Shown here piece after piece: positions 17,773 to 27,444 of a stretch of DNA of 64,000 nucleotides (positions are counted from its first letter, which is position 1; each line of letters starts with the position of its first letter). The position numbers and the translations under genes were made by a program. The stretch is from Paramesorhizobium sp049065735. GTDB taxonomy: Bacteria > Pseudomonadota > Alphaproteobacteria > Rhizobiales > Rhizobiaceae. The notes beneath the pieces were generated by a model that worked only from the letters and a program-made list of their open reading frames with translations, was not told the origin of the DNA and searched no databases. The stretch is taken from contig NZ_JBAKHD010000008.1 of the NCBI RefSeq assembly GCF_049065735.1, positions 62,001 through 126,000 of the forward strand. The letters are read 5' to 3'.

Positions 17773-18984
17773 ATGCCAGCCAATCTCAGTTCGACATCGC
17801 TGCCGTCAGCAACGGTTGGTTTGGTCAGTTTAGGATCGTCAGGAATCCCTCGGTTTTGGGCGACGGTCTGGGCCGATATAATTAAGACATCATTGGCGCC
17901 TTCGACGCGCCGCAAGTATCTGCTGGCCTTAGATCGTTTCTATGATGCCGTGCGAAGCCAGCGTGGCAGCGATTGTTTAGACCGCTTGATCGCCGATGCT
18001 GACTGCGATGCATTGGAGGAATGTCTCGTTGGCTTCCTGGCGCAGCTTCGGAATGAAGCTGTTATCAACAAGACCGACAAATCCCTTATGTGGACGTTTG
18101 TGTTGAACTTCGTCATCGACATGCTTCACTTTGCAGGCAGTGAGCATGGGATACGGGCCGATGAAATCGATGCAAGGCTCTTGCGGCTCGAAAACCTCTA
18201 TCGTCAACTCACGCCGAATCCGCAAAAGCCGCCGCCGCCGGTCAGGGCGCTACCGCCGTCGGTAGTTGAGGACCTTTACGATGTCTTCAGGCCGGATTCG
18301 GCGCGAAATCCCTTCAAGACCGAGGCGCTGCGGTGGCGGAACCTGCTGATCTTCATGCTGCTGCTGCGTCTCGGGTTACGCCGTGGCGAGGCCGCGCTTT
18401 TATATGTTAGCTCCTTCAAACAAGACTTTGATCTAGAGGCCGGGAAAAACCTTCACTGGTTGGACATCGAGGAAACGGGAGATAACGACCCGCGATATGA
18501 CCGGCCCAGCTTGAAAACCGAACCGTCGCGGCGGCAGCTCCCTCTTCCTCAAGAGATCGTCGATCTGGCGCTGCACTACATCAGCAATTATCGCGGTCGC
18601 GCGAATTATCCCCATTTGCTGATCTCGCAGAAAGCGGAGCCTCTGGCACTGCGCTCGTTCGGGAAAATGTTCGAAATCGCAACTGACGTCCTATCGAACC
18701 GAGCAAAAGAATCTCTCGCAAAACAAGGGCTTAAGAGTGTTTCTTGTCATGACCTACGTCATACGGCGGCAGTCGTGCGCATGAGGCGCTACCAGGATAA
18801 CGGGCTCGATCTGGACAAAGCACAGGAAAAGCTGCGCATGTTTTTCGGCTGGTCGAAGAGTTCCAACATGCCGCGCCTTTATGCCAAGGCTTACTTCGAA
18901 ACCAGTCTCTCCGACGTCTGGGACGAGAAATTCGACATTTTCGTAGAGGCATTGAGGCGTATCAATCCGGAACGCCATCTATGA
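17773..18984 (+). CDS. ginA: Tyrosine recombinase, first of trio (GinA-like)
   Basis: A 404-aa tyrosine recombinase. The C-terminal catalytic domain has Arg203 (GLRRGEA), the HxxRH box with His326 and Arg329 (SCHDLRHT), Trp360 in the FFGWSKSS motif, and the nucleophile Tyr370 (RLYAKAYF), so all key residues are present. The N-terminal core-binding region is at about 25-180. The start at 17773 is used because the frame upstream is unrelated; GGCGGAA lies before it. It overlaps the next recombinase by 4 bp (ATGA). It likely cuts and rejoins the island's att sites together with its two partners. Confidence 0.87.
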   Translation: MPANLSSTSLPSATVGLVSLGSSGIPRFWATVWADIIKTSLAPSTRRKYLLALDRFYDAVRSQRGSDCLDRLIADADCDALEECLVGFLAQLRNEAVINKTDKSLMWTFVLNFVIDMLHFAGSEHGIRADEIDARLLRLENLYRQLTPNPQKPPPPVRALPPSVVEDLYDVFRPDSARNPFKTEALRWRNLLIFMLLLRLGLRRGEAALLYVSSFKQDFDLEAGKNLHWLDIEETGDNDPRYDRPSLKTEPSRRQLPLPQEIVDLALHYISNYRGRANYPHLLISQKAEPLALRSFGKMFEIATDVLSNRAKESLAKQGLKSVSCHDLRHTAAVVRMRRYQDNGLDLDKAQEKLRMFFGWSKSSNMPRLYAKAYFETSLSDVWDEKFDIFVEALRRINPERHL

Positions 18985-20516
18985 AACCCGTAAAAAGAAT
19001 GGTGGAGCCGGTACTTCTCGCCGAGATCGGAAGTCTTTCCGCCAAGTTGCCGCCGCTTCCGCCCGTTGTGCGCTACTTCGACGACTTTTCCAATGAGATA
19101 CATTCCGTCGATCTCATGAGTGCTGAAAATATCGTCCTTGCTTTGGACGGTGGCAGATATCGGATTTCCTTCGCAGACTTTGAGCCCGCGAAGCAGCTAA
19201 TCAAACATATATTTGCTGACTGGTTAAGTAGGCATGACCTGCACTACGTCACGATCTTATTCTCAGATGTACGTAGTTACATTGCCCGCAGAGGCATGAG
19301 CTCTCTTCTGAACCTAGCCACGTCGGCCCCCTTCGATGCTCGATCCCACTGGAACACGTTCGTCCTGGCCGACGTTACTGCTAGGGAAAGCTGGTCATTA
19401 CGGGCGATGCTTCATTCGCTCTGTCGCCTCAACATCGGGCACTGGTCTACGTCGGCTGCCTCGATCGTACGTGGTCTCAAAAGTCCGAAGGTCGACAAAT
19501 ACCGTGTTGTGCGCACCGGCGACTGCTTTCTGCCGCTAGACCAGCAGGCCATGATCGTCAACTACATCGATGACATGTGCGCGGCGCTGGCGGCCAATTC
19601 CGGTTCTATCAAGAATGCCGAACTGTGCGGCGTCGCCATGCTGATCATGTCGTACCAGTACGCTTTCCGGCCTGGGCAGATCGCGCGGATCGAGCTTGCC
19701 GATGTCCGGCTCTTCTCAACGGGCGCAGTCCACGTCGCCGTCTCCCTGATCAAGCAGAAGGACAACATCAAGCGAATCCGCGTCAGCAGGAGGATCAAGC
19801 GCGAATGGGGTGCGCTGTTCAATGAGCTGGTGAGGCGCCGCGATAGTGGTGTCATGCCGCCGGAGAAGGGGGTGCCCCCTCGCCTGCTGTTCGGCCTCAA
19901 GCCGCAAGGCGTTAGCCGCGCCATCATGGAGCTGACCGCGAACTTGACCGGCGAAGCCTGGACGCCGACTGACCTGAGGCACACGGCTGCGCAGCGCCTC
20001 GCGGACGGCGGCATCTCCCATGTCGGATTGACGGAGTTCCTCGGGCAGACTAGCGACCGCATCGCCAACGTCTATTTCGACACCTCGCCCGCCCAGGCGC
20101 AGCGCATCAACGAGGCGCTGGCGATCTCGCCGATCTATTCGAACCTGGCCAAGATCGCCAAGACCAGGACCATCGACAAGGCGATGCTGCTCGGGCTCCC
20201 ACCCGACCAGCAGATCGGAGCCGTTCCGCACGGCGTCCCAATTGCCGGGATCGGCGGTTGCGGTCTCGGCCAGAGCCTTTGCACGAAGAATCCGGTTCTG
20301 GCGTGTTACACCTGTTCGAAGTTCATGCCGCTTGGCGAGCCGGACATCCACCAGGAAGTGCTTGAAAGCCTGCGGCCCGTGGTGACCGAGTTCGCAGCCG
20401 CCTCCCGCTACAACCAGCAGTCTCCCGCTTACGGGCAGCTCAAGACGACCTTCGACGCCGTCCGCCGCGTCGTCGAGGCGCTGAAGGCAGACCGCATGGC
20501 AGAGGATCAGACATGA
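18981..20516 (+). CDS. ginB: Tyrosine recombinase, second of trio (GinB-like), degenerate active site
   Basis: A 511-aa protein of the phage-integrase fold. Arg230 (AFRPGQIARIEL), Arg333-His334 and the nucleophile Tyr365 (IANVYFDT) are visible. The first His of the HxxR box is Thr330 (PTDLRHT), and the usual His/Trp after the LG turn is Gln (FLGQTSD). Near the C-terminus four cysteines (427, 434, 442, 445) look like a zinc-binding site, a feature seen in large transposon recombinases. ATGA overlaps couple it to both neighbours. It may act as a structural or conditionally active partner in a hetero-complex. Confidence 0.83.
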   Translation: MKPVKRMVEPVLLAEIGSLSAKLPPLPPVVRYFDDFSNEIHSVDLMSAENIVLALDGGRYRISFADFEPAKQLIKHIFADWLSRHDLHYVTILFSDVRSYIARRGMSSLLNLATSAPFDARSHWNTFVLADVTARESWSLRAMLHSLCRLNIGHWSTSAASIVRGLKSPKVDKYRVVRTGDCFLPLDQQAMIVNYIDDMCAALAANSGSIKNAELCGVAMLIMSYQYAFRPGQIARIELADVRLFSTGAVHVAVSLIKQKDNIKRIRVSRRIKREWGALFNELVRRRDSGVMPPEKGVPPRLLFGLKPQGVSRAIMELTANLTGEAWTPTDLRHTAAQRLADGGISHVGLTEFLGQTSDRIANVYFDTSPAQAQRINEALAISPIYSNLAKIAKTRTIDKAMLLGLPPDQQIGAVPHGVPIAGIGGCGLGQSLCTKNPVLACYTCSKFMPLGEPDIHQEVLESLRPVVTEFAAASRYNQQSPAYGQLKTTFDAVRRVVEALKADRMAEDQT

Positions 20517-22873
20517 ACCCGTTCTATGCGGAATACATCGCCACGGCCATGATCTTGGCGAAGGAGCGCGGCCTCAATTGGGATCTCGTCTGCAACGATC
20601 AGGGCAAGGTCAGCAAGGATACCCGCTGGAACCTGACCGAGCTGGTCGGCATGTTGCCGCCCCCAACGCTTTGGCTGGGGCAGATCGGCGTAGACCCGGT
20701 GGCATTCGGTAAGCTCAACGAGATCAGGCGGCAAATGAATCAGCAGCCTCTTGTCTCTGGCCCGATGCCGCAACATTGGCGTGACCGGTATCAAGCGGTC
20801 TTCGTCCATCATCTCCTCGTTGGCAAGACCAAACCGCAAAGTGCAATGCTGGTGGCTCAGGGGATCCGTCGGTTGGCGCCCGCCGCTGAAAACACGCCTC
20901 CGTGGGCGGTGACGCCCGAGCAAATCCAGCAGGCCTACAATGCGGTTTTGCATTCTGGGGATTCGGGCAAGCTGGCACTCGACTTCGCCACCACGGTGAG
21001 AAACATCCTCGACCGGCAGAAGCTCGCCGACATCCCCGCGCTTGCCCGTTTTTGCATCCCCTACCCGACGAGCGAATCCCGTTCCGCCCAGCTGCGGGCC
21101 GAGACCCTTCGAAAGCGGCAGAATGCTCACGGCGGAAAGGAGGGCCTCCGCCGCTCGCTCGCCGAAAGGAAATCGGCGGCGAAGTTACCCGAGGAACGCG
21201 CGTTCTGGGAGTTGGCGCGGATCGTGTTCACGCAAACGCCTCGCTCCTTCTCCGACGCGATCCGGTTCGCCGTCTTCAAGGTGCAGATCATCATGGGCTT
21301 TCGGATCGGCGAAGCCGCCCGCCTGCCCTTGGACTGGAAGAGATGGCGCGAATATCTGGATGCCGATGGGCGTCCGGCCGCAGAACGCGGCGGCTTCTCC
21401 CGCTCGTTGATGATCCGGCACTTCGCGGAAAAGCAGGACGAGGACGAGCGCCCTGAAGGCATATCGCTTTATGAGAACACCCAGCATGTCCCGCCGATGT
21501 TCGAGGAAATCCTTATCGAGACGCTCGAGCACGTCGAAAAGATCACAGCACCGCTACGCGAGCGGCTGAGACGGCAGACGGAGACGGGACGCATCTTTCC
21601 CGAATATCCCGAGGACGCACTGGTTCCCGCCTGGGAAATGTACGTCAGGATGACTGGCAATATTGCTTTCTCTGATCCAGACATCCCCATAAGCTTGGTC
21701 GAGAATTACCGACGAACCTATGATATCGAGGCCCTCGACAAGATCAGGCAGTACCAACTTAGCGGCTGCCCTCGGATGCTTTCCCGGTTCTGGGGCGCTC
21801 CTGCGCAACGAGGCATCCCCATCATAAAACTATGGGGCAAGCCCATCTACGGTCGGGCCATCGATTGGCGGTCGGCCTGCGTTCGCGTGGGAGATGTCGA
21901 GCGACATGTCCGCGCCAATCGCACGACCAAGCTATCGGATACGTTGCCGACAACGATTACAGACGGTACCCTGCTCTTCCCCCATGAACTGATGTTCATC
22001 ATGCCGGTCAGGAACCTGATCGAAGGTCGCAACAACGGCATCCTCGACACCACCCTATATTCCGCGATTGGTCGCATCGACAGGGGCGACCTGATCGGCT
22101 CGACCAGCGGCAAGGGCTGCGAAACCCTGTTCGAGCGGTATGGAATGACCGAGGAAGATCGCGCTCTTCGGCTTACCCCGCACGCCCTGCGCCATCTCCA
22201 GAACACCGAGCTGTTCCGTCTCGGCGTCGCCGATACGATCATCACCAAGAAGTTCAACCGGCGTAGCGTCCAGCAGAGCCAGGTCTACGACCACCGCAGC
22301 CTCGCCGAGGACCTCGCCGACATCGATCTTCCGCCGGAAGCTGAGGAGCGCCTTGGCGACAAGGCGATGCAGGTCTTCAAGCTGCTCTCGGCGAACAAGG
22401 CGCGTGGTCCCTTCGTCGATGAGTTCCACCGCGTCCAACTCGAATACGGTGACGAGGCCGCTTTCGACTACTTGAACGCCGAGGCAGACGGCCTGCACGT
22501 GACGCCCTACGGCCTGTGCATCAACAGCTTCACCAGCGACCCCTGCCCCAAACATCTCGAATGCTTCAACGGATGCCTCCATCTGGCGCGGACGGGTGTC
22601 ATCAGCGAGCAGGATAACCTGGAGCGCATGCGAGACAAGTTCGCAAAGGTGATCATCACGCTGGAGGCTCTGCCCGAGGATCGCCGCAACATCGGCTGGG
22701 CGAACCAGCTTCTCCACGCCCGCCTACGGTATGAAAACATCATCAAGGCGCTTGAAACGGAGCCGGGAATGCGGATTTTCCCGGATGGCAAAGACATGTC
22801 AATAACGGCCGAACAGAAAGCTGGCACCTCCATCATCGACACCATGAAGCGCTTGAGGGACCTAGATGATTGA
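20513..22873 (+). CDS. ginC: Tyrosine recombinase, third of trio (GinC-like), large
   Basis: A 786-aa recombinase, about twice the length of typical integrases. The catalytic domain has Arg264 (GFRIGEAARL), His557-x2-Arg560-His561 (PHALRHLQ) and Tyr592 (SQVYDHRS). More than 250 residues lie between Arg264 and His557, so the fold has a large insertion. A Cys cluster (669, 678, 684, 688) forms a probable zinc site near the C-terminus. The gene overlaps ginB by 4 bp and ginD by 8 bp. Large partners of this kind are found in Tn554-type (TnpB) and GInt-type elements. Confidence 0.83.
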   Translation: MNPFYAEYIATAMILAKERGLNWDLVCNDQGKVSKDTRWNLTELVGMLPPPTLWLGQIGVDPVAFGKLNEIRRQMNQQPLVSGPMPQHWRDRYQAVFVHHLLVGKTKPQSAMLVAQGIRRLAPAAENTPPWAVTPEQIQQAYNAVLHSGDSGKLALDFATTVRNILDRQKLADIPALARFCIPYPTSESRSAQLRAETLRKRQNAHGGKEGLRRSLAERKSAAKLPEERAFWELARIVFTQTPRSFSDAIRFAVFKVQIIMGFRIGEAARLPLDWKRWREYLDADGRPAAERGGFSRSLMIRHFAEKQDEDERPEGISLYENTQHVPPMFEEILIETLEHVEKITAPLRERLRRQTETGRIFPEYPEDALVPAWEMYVRMTGNIAFSDPDIPISLVENYRRTYDIEALDKIRQYQLSGCPRMLSRFWGAPAQRGIPIIKLWGKPIYGRAIDWRSACVRVGDVERHVRANRTTKLSDTLPTTITDGTLLFPHELMFIMPVRNLIEGRNNGILDTTLYSAIGRIDRGDLIGSTSGKGCETLFERYGMTEEDRALRLTPHALRHLQNTELFRLGVADTIITKKFNRRSVQQSQVYDHRSLAEDLADIDLPPEAEERLGDKAMQVFKLLSANKARGPFVDEFHRVQLEYGDEAAFDYLNAEADGLHVTPYGLCINSFTSDPCPKHLECFNGCLHLARTGVISEQDNLERMRDKFAKVIITLEALPEDRRNIGWANQLLHARLRYENIIKALETEPGMRIFPDGKDMSITAEQKAGTSIIDTMKRLRDLDD

Positions 22874-23321
22874 GAAGAACCAGATTCTTGAGCAGCTATT
22901 GGAGGCGATGATCGCCGATAACGAGACCGTCACCGCCAGAGCCGTGATCAGGCGCAGCGCCGGCGTCTTCAAGCATGCCACCGACATCACCCGGAATGGC
23001 ATTCGCCGCGAGATGGTCGAAGGATATATGAGAAAACAGGAGACGATACGCACTGCCGTCGAACGCTCGAGCAGGAGGTCCCGCACCGACCTTGAGCGGC
23101 TGGTGGCGACGAAGAACGCGGAAATGGAACAGCTCCAAGCCGACAAGCAACTCCTGATCGCATCGCACCGGATTATGATTTTGGCGGTGGCGGAGATGGG
23201 CGGCTTCCCGACGTGGAAACGGTTCTTCGAACGCTATCAGGAAACCATCGACAGGCTCGAAAAGATGAATGCGCTCCCGCAGGCGGATGTGGTTTCCCTA
23301 CCCTCACGAGGCGACGTTTGA
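22866..23321 (+). CDS. ginD: Small HTH/coiled-coil protein of the recombinase operon (GinD / TnpC-like)
   Basis: A 151-aa protein whose start overlaps ginC by 8 bp. Residues 1-60 look like a winged or plain HTH (TARAVIRRSAGVFKHATDI), and residues about 60-110 are a charged coiled coil (RTDLERLVATKNAEMEQLQ). This recalls TnpC of Tn554, a small accessory factor encoded behind two tyrosine recombinases, and is in the position of ginD of GInt islands. It probably assists synapsis or orientation of recombination. It has no enzyme motif. Confidence 0.7.
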   Translation: MIEKNQILEQLLEAMIADNETVTARAVIRRSAGVFKHATDITRNGIRREMVEGYMRKQETIRTAVERSSRRSRTDLERLVATKNAEMEQLQADKQLLIASHRIMILAVAEMGGFPTWKRFFERYQETIDRLEKMNALPQADVVSLPSRGDV

Positions 23322-23744
23322 TGGCACGTGGGTTCTGACAGAGTTGAGATATTCGTATGCAAGTGATGCGTCTTTCCGATTATGGATTGTCCGCTCCGTC
23401 TCGGCATTTCTCCTGATCTAACGGTCGCGATCCACCGCACCTTGTTTGATGTCGAAGTGATCGCTCGATCGGCTGCCACCCATAGCGGATATTCCTCCGC
23501 CCAATGGGTTGCGCGCGATGTAATGGATTCCCCGCCACTCTTATCTTTGGACATTGGCTGACTCCCTGTCCTGGGCCTTGATACATCCCGGTTTTGCAAC
23601 AGGTGTCACCGCGAATGCAACAAGTGTCGGCAATGCGCACCGGTCAGATTGATTTATACAACAATTTAAATTGACGCGCAACACATGCTGTGCTATCTGT
23701 TTTCTAAGACATCAATTCTGCATCAAATTGTAGGTTTAGCGCAC
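23322..23744. other. Non-coding gap between recombinase operon and AAA ATPase gene
   Basis: No credible gene is seen. The region holds two imperfect 13-bp direct repeats spaced exactly 21 bp apart, TGCAACAGGTGTC at 23595 and TGCAACAAGTGTC at 23616. An AT-rich stretch (tttatacaacaatttaaattg) close before the next gene is a likely promoter. The repeats could be operator half-sites or part of an old IS end. Confidence 0.45.
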
Positions 23745-24953
23745 ATGGAGCACTTCTCAATCATTCAAGCCCTCTGCCGGGCAGCCATGGCCGAACCCTC
23801 TCCGGCGCTGCGTAAGCAGGTTGAGCGGCTGCGTGATGCTTTAACTAAAGATGGAGAGGAGAAGCAGGCGGCTTCGCTTGCCGGGATATTGGCGGCGGCA
23901 GAGCGCCTGAAGGAGATTGCCCCCAGCCGTATCGCGCGTTCTCGCGCAGCTCTTCCGGGCGAGGCTCTTGGTCGCAACACGCCCGTTCCTGTGGATCGGG
24001 AAACTGCGGCACCGTTAGCGGAGATCATCTTTCCAACTGAGATAAACCCCGTATCCCCGTTGTTCAATCTTACAGTCACTCAAGCTGTCAGCACAATTAT
24101 CGACGAATGGACAAATTTTGAAGCTCTTTCGACAGTAGATATCTCACCAGCGAAAACTTGCTTGATCTACGGCGCGCCGGGAACCGGGAAGACACGCTTG
24201 GCTATGTGGATTGCTCACAAGTTGGAATTACCAGTGCTACTCGTTAAGTTAGACGGGCTTGTTTCTTCATTCTTAGGAACGACAGCTCGGAATATCGGGA
24301 ATCTATTTACGTTTGCTAACCGCTATCGCTGTGTTCTTCTTCTTGATGAATTTGATGCGATTGCAAAGGTGCGCGACGATCCGCAAGAAGTGGGCGAAAT
24401 TAAGCGCGTTGTAAACGCGCTACTTCAAAACTTGGATGTACGTCAGAACATTGGCCTCACTATTGGCATTACCAACCACCCTAAGCTTCTCGATCCAGCA
24501 GTTTGGCGTCGTTTCGAGATACAGCTCGAAATTCCGAGGCCGGACTTCGCTGTAAGAAAGGCTATTGCTGAGAACTTCATGCCACCGGTCCAGGCTCCCG
24601 ATAGCCATCTCCGTCTGATTGCGTGGTTCACCGAGGGGTCGACTGGCGCGGAAATCGAAGCGCTTGTTCGCACTTATAAAAAGGCAACCACCGTCCGAGA
24701 AGAGGATCGTCGCGGTCTACTCGATACGCTCCGGCAGTTTGCAACGCTCAACGCAGCTCGCGTTCAAAGTGAGCGTCGTGCACTCTTGTTTGGTGAACCG
24801 GCGAACCTTTTTCGGGCGATGCATGATGACCCTGCGCTGGCGTTTTCTATGGGCGATATTGGCGATATCGCAGGCAAGGATAAATCCACTATCAGCAGAT
24901 GGCTTGGTCGTCAGGCTGGCAAATCTGGCGATGGCGAGGTGACGTATGGCTAG
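23745..24953 (+). CDS. AAA+ ATPase paired with a subtilase
   Basis: A 402-aa AAA-family ATPase of the FtsH/Vps4-like classic type. The Walker A is GAPGTGKT (residues 143-150, Lys149), Walker B is VLLLDEFDA (Asp201, Glu202), and a sensor region follows (GLTIGITNHPKLLDPAVWRRFE, with the arginine-finger position). The N-terminal 120 residues are helical and unassigned. The C-terminus has a short HTH-like piece (DIAGKDKSTISRWLG). Met at 23745 is preferred over the in-frame one at 23685. It overlaps the subtilase gene by 8 bp, so the pair is translated together. ATPase-subtilase pairs occur in bacterial conflict islands; here the ATPase would regulate or unfold for the protease. The GC content is lower than that of the flanking chromosome. 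Confidence 0.85.
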   Translation: MEHFSIIQALCRAAMAEPSPALRKQVERLRDALTKDGEEKQAASLAGILAAAERLKEIAPSRIARSRAALPGEALGRNTPVPVDRETAAPLAEIIFPTEINPVSPLFNLTVTQAVSTIIDEWTNFEALSTVDISPAKTCLIYGAPGTGKTRLAMWIAHKLELPVLLVKLDGLVSSFLGTTARNIGNLFTFANRYRCVLLLDEFDAIAKVRDDPQEVGEIKRVVNALLQNLDVRQNIGLTIGITNHPKLLDPAVWRRFEIQLEIPRPDFAVRKAIAENFMPPVQAPDSHLRLIAWFTEGSTGAEIEALVRTYKKATTVREEDRRGLLDTLRQFATLNAARVQSERRALLFGEPANLFRAMHDDPALAFSMGDIGDIAGKDKSTISRWLGRQAGKSGDGEVTYG

Positions 24954-27444
24954 TCCCATTCAAATTGTCCTCAACCCGGAAAACTTTGAGGAAGCGCGCG
25001 AGGCAGGGGGTGGCGGTGGGCGCAAGGACTTCTTTGCTCACCGCGACCGTGATTTTGGCACGCACAAAGCCGCGCTCATGAACCAGCTCGATACAATATC
25101 TGATGTCCTTTCTGCGCAGCCGCAAGGCCCCATCGGCTATGTAAAAGTCATCTTGAAACGGGAGGCTTGGGCCAAAAGTCATCGTCCTGTGGGGGCGCTA
25201 TTCCGCAAGGATCGTACACCGCTTGTTGGCGCGGGCGATCTTGGCGTCATGATCGTTGAAGGACGTCCATCCACACTTGCAAAAGTGAAGGCGGAGATCG
25301 CGAAGGCGGAGACGATCACTCGCATGAAGTTCGAGGAAAATAAGAGGAGGGAAGTTCCCAATCCTTCCATTCAGAAGAGCGAAGCTGGTGCCATAGATCG
25401 AATCGAACTCTATGGGGCATCCGATAAACGCCGGTTTTCCGTCGAGGAGGCCGTCACTTGGCTTTCAAACCCCATGACTGGCAGCGGGTATGAAATTGAG
25501 TTGTTCGACATGGTGCCACCGCGCTCTGAATGGGACCGGCTGGACGATTCCCATCGCCGTCTCGTCGATTCCTTCGTTAACGGTTTTAACTACCTTGGTT
25601 ACAGCATGTCGGTTGAGCGTCTCCTCATTGGGCGAGACGATCTGCCAATGCTGGCTGTACGGCTGGATCAATCTGGCAACGGTGCAGTTCTGCGTCTGAC
25701 CGGTACGCCGATTAAAGAGCGACGCGAACTGGCTTCCTTCGATCCAGATATCCAGCGGCACAGTAGGTTGCTGGATTTTCTCGATAAGCATCCGCTAGTG
25801 AAGCGCGTTGAACTTCCAGGCATCGTTGTGCGTTCGGCCCGGCCTGCGACCTCCACTCGTTTACGTCCCGACAGTGCCATGTTACCAGTCCGCGACAGTC
25901 GGCGTTCTCATCCGCGACTGGGGATTATCGATGGTGGTTTGAGTCCAGCCTTAGCGGACTGGGTGATTGATCGATGGGATGTCCTTTCAGAACAAGACAT
26001 GGACACCTCTCACGGCACGTTTATCGGTGGTCTTGCAGTAGCAGGTTCCACCCTCAATGGAACTGCCGTGTGTCCGGAGGCCGATGGCGCGGAACTTGTC
26101 GATCTTGCGATTTTTCCTAACGAGGGAAAGGCGGGTGCATTCGCCTCTTATTATTCGGGCGGCCTTCCACATTTCTTCGACGAAATGGATGCGGCGGTCG
26201 CGGATGCTCGCGCACGACATGGCGTGCGTGTGTTTAACATGAGCCTGAACATTCTTCAGCCCGCCGCGCCCGATAGATATAGTCCGCATGCCGTTCGATT
26301 GGATCGCGTCGCCGAAGAAAACAACGCTGTGGTGTTCGTATCAGCGGGCAACATAAAGCCGCAGGATCTCCGAGCGGAGTGGCCGACCGACGATGCTGTC
26401 GCCCTGGCCAACTTGGCGTTGGCTCGTAATGACGGACTTCTGACGCCAGCCGAAAGCGCTCGGAACGTCGCCGTTGCGGCTCTTAATCCGCCAGACCACG
26501 CGGGCTGTCTTCCATTTGCTCCCACGCGCTTCAGTCGAAGAGGACCGGGTCTTCGCTCTGGCATCAAGCCCGATCTCGCTCACGTCGGTGGCGCGGGCAC
26601 TCTCCATCCGACACTTGGACATGGCCTATTCTCCATTTTACCAGATGGCACCGTCGCCGATGGTTGTGGAACCAGTTACGCCGCGCCGTTGGTGGCGAAA
26701 ACCGCAGCGGCCCTCGATCATGCAATAGAAGGTGAAGTTTCGCGAGAGACATTGATTGGATTGCTGGTCCACCATGCGGCGATACCTGAGCCGCTACGCT
26801 CCAAGGAGTTGAATGCCGTGGCCCGCCATTTGGTCGGCTTCGGGATGCCGCCCGCCGCAGAGCGAATTTTGGAGACGGGCGATCATTCAATTACACTGGT
26901 GTTTGCATCCCGTATTCGGCATGGCCAGCAGATTAATTTTAGATTTCCCTGGCCGGCGTCGCTTGTTGGTCCTGGTGGAAAATGTAAAGGGCGGGCTAAG
27001 CTCACCTTGGTTGCCACGCCGCCTTTAGATGCGAGATTCGGGTCAGAGTTTGTGAGGGTCAACATCGACGCGGTGCTTCAACAGGAGCAGGATGGCGGCT
27101 GGAGAGGTAAGCTTGATCCTCTCTATCTGCCGTCATCCCGAGGAGCACACGCCGTAGAAGCTGAGCGCATCGAACATGATCTGAAATGGAGCCCAGTCAA
27201 AGTTTTTGGAAAGACGTTCCCACGTGGTGTTGGATCGTCCTCCAATTGGCGCCTGTTCATTGAATATTTAACACGAACCGGTGAGGTCATGCCCGACGAA
27301 GGCGTACCTTTCACGGCGATCCTGACCATCAGTGACCCTAACGCAGAGAAACCGGTCTTCAACGATATGCGCCAGAGCCTTCAAGCGATAGGTACGCAGA
27401 TCGCGGACATTCGCACTGCAGCACGCATCACGCCGCGCATTTAG
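24946..27444 (+). CDS. Subtilisin-like (S8 family) serine protease
   Basis: An 832-aa protein without a signal peptide, so cytoplasmic. The catalytic triad is complete: Asp329 (LGIIDGGLSP), His356 (SHGTFIGGLAVAG) and Ser577 (GCGTSYAAPLVA), with the oxyanion-type Asn in VFNMSLN. Residues 1-310 form an uncharacterised N-terminal region (a possible substrate- or ATPase-binding part), and about 200 residues follow the catalytic domain. The start overlaps the AAA+ gene stop by 8 bp. A cytoplasmic subtilase tied to an AAA+ ATPase suggests ATP-regulated proteolysis on infection or stress; what triggers it is unknown. Confidence 0.87.
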   Translation: MASPIQIVLNPENFEEAREAGGGGGRKDFFAHRDRDFGTHKAALMNQLDTISDVLSAQPQGPIGYVKVILKREAWAKSHRPVGALFRKDRTPLVGAGDLGVMIVEGRPSTLAKVKAEIAKAETITRMKFEENKRREVPNPSIQKSEAGAIDRIELYGASDKRRFSVEEAVTWLSNPMTGSGYEIELFDMVPPRSEWDRLDDSHRRLVDSFVNGFNYLGYSMSVERLLIGRDDLPMLAVRLDQSGNGAVLRLTGTPIKERRELASFDPDIQRHSRLLDFLDKHPLVKRVELPGIVVRSARPATSTRLRPDSAMLPVRDSRRSHPRLGIIDGGLSPALADWVIDRWDVLSEQDMDTSHGTFIGGLAVAGSTLNGTAVCPEADGAELVDLAIFPNEGKAGAFASYYSGGLPHFFDEMDAAVADARARHGVRVFNMSLNILQPAAPDRYSPHAVRLDRVAEENNAVVFVSAGNIKPQDLRAEWPTDDAVALANLALARNDGLLTPAESARNVAVAALNPPDHAGCLPFAPTRFSRRGPGLRSGIKPDLAHVGGAGTLHPTLGHGLFSILPDGTVADGCGTSYAAPLVAKTAAALDHAIEGEVSRETLIGLLVHHAAIPEPLRSKELNAVARHLVGFGMPPAAERILETGDHSITLVFASRIRHGQQINFRFPWPASLVGPGGKCKGRAKLTLVATPPLDARFGSEFVRVNIDAVLQQEQDGGWRGKLDPLYLPSSRGAHAVEAERIEHDLKWSPVKVFGKTFPRGVGSSSNWRLFIEYLTRTGEVMPDEGVPFTAILTISDPNAEKPVFNDMRQSLQAIGTQIADIRTAARITPRI

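Noticed and set aside
17773..22873. RIT (recombinase in trio) element
   Set aside because: RIT elements also have three tyrosine recombinases, but as I recall they are small and have no such large cargo; the fourth small gene and the gene lengths fit GInt/Tn554-like elements better.
23237..23599. Minus-strand frame of 120 codons behind ginD
   Set aside because: It partly overlaps ginD, has no ribosome site and no family feature that I recognise. A decayed transposase was considered but not supported.
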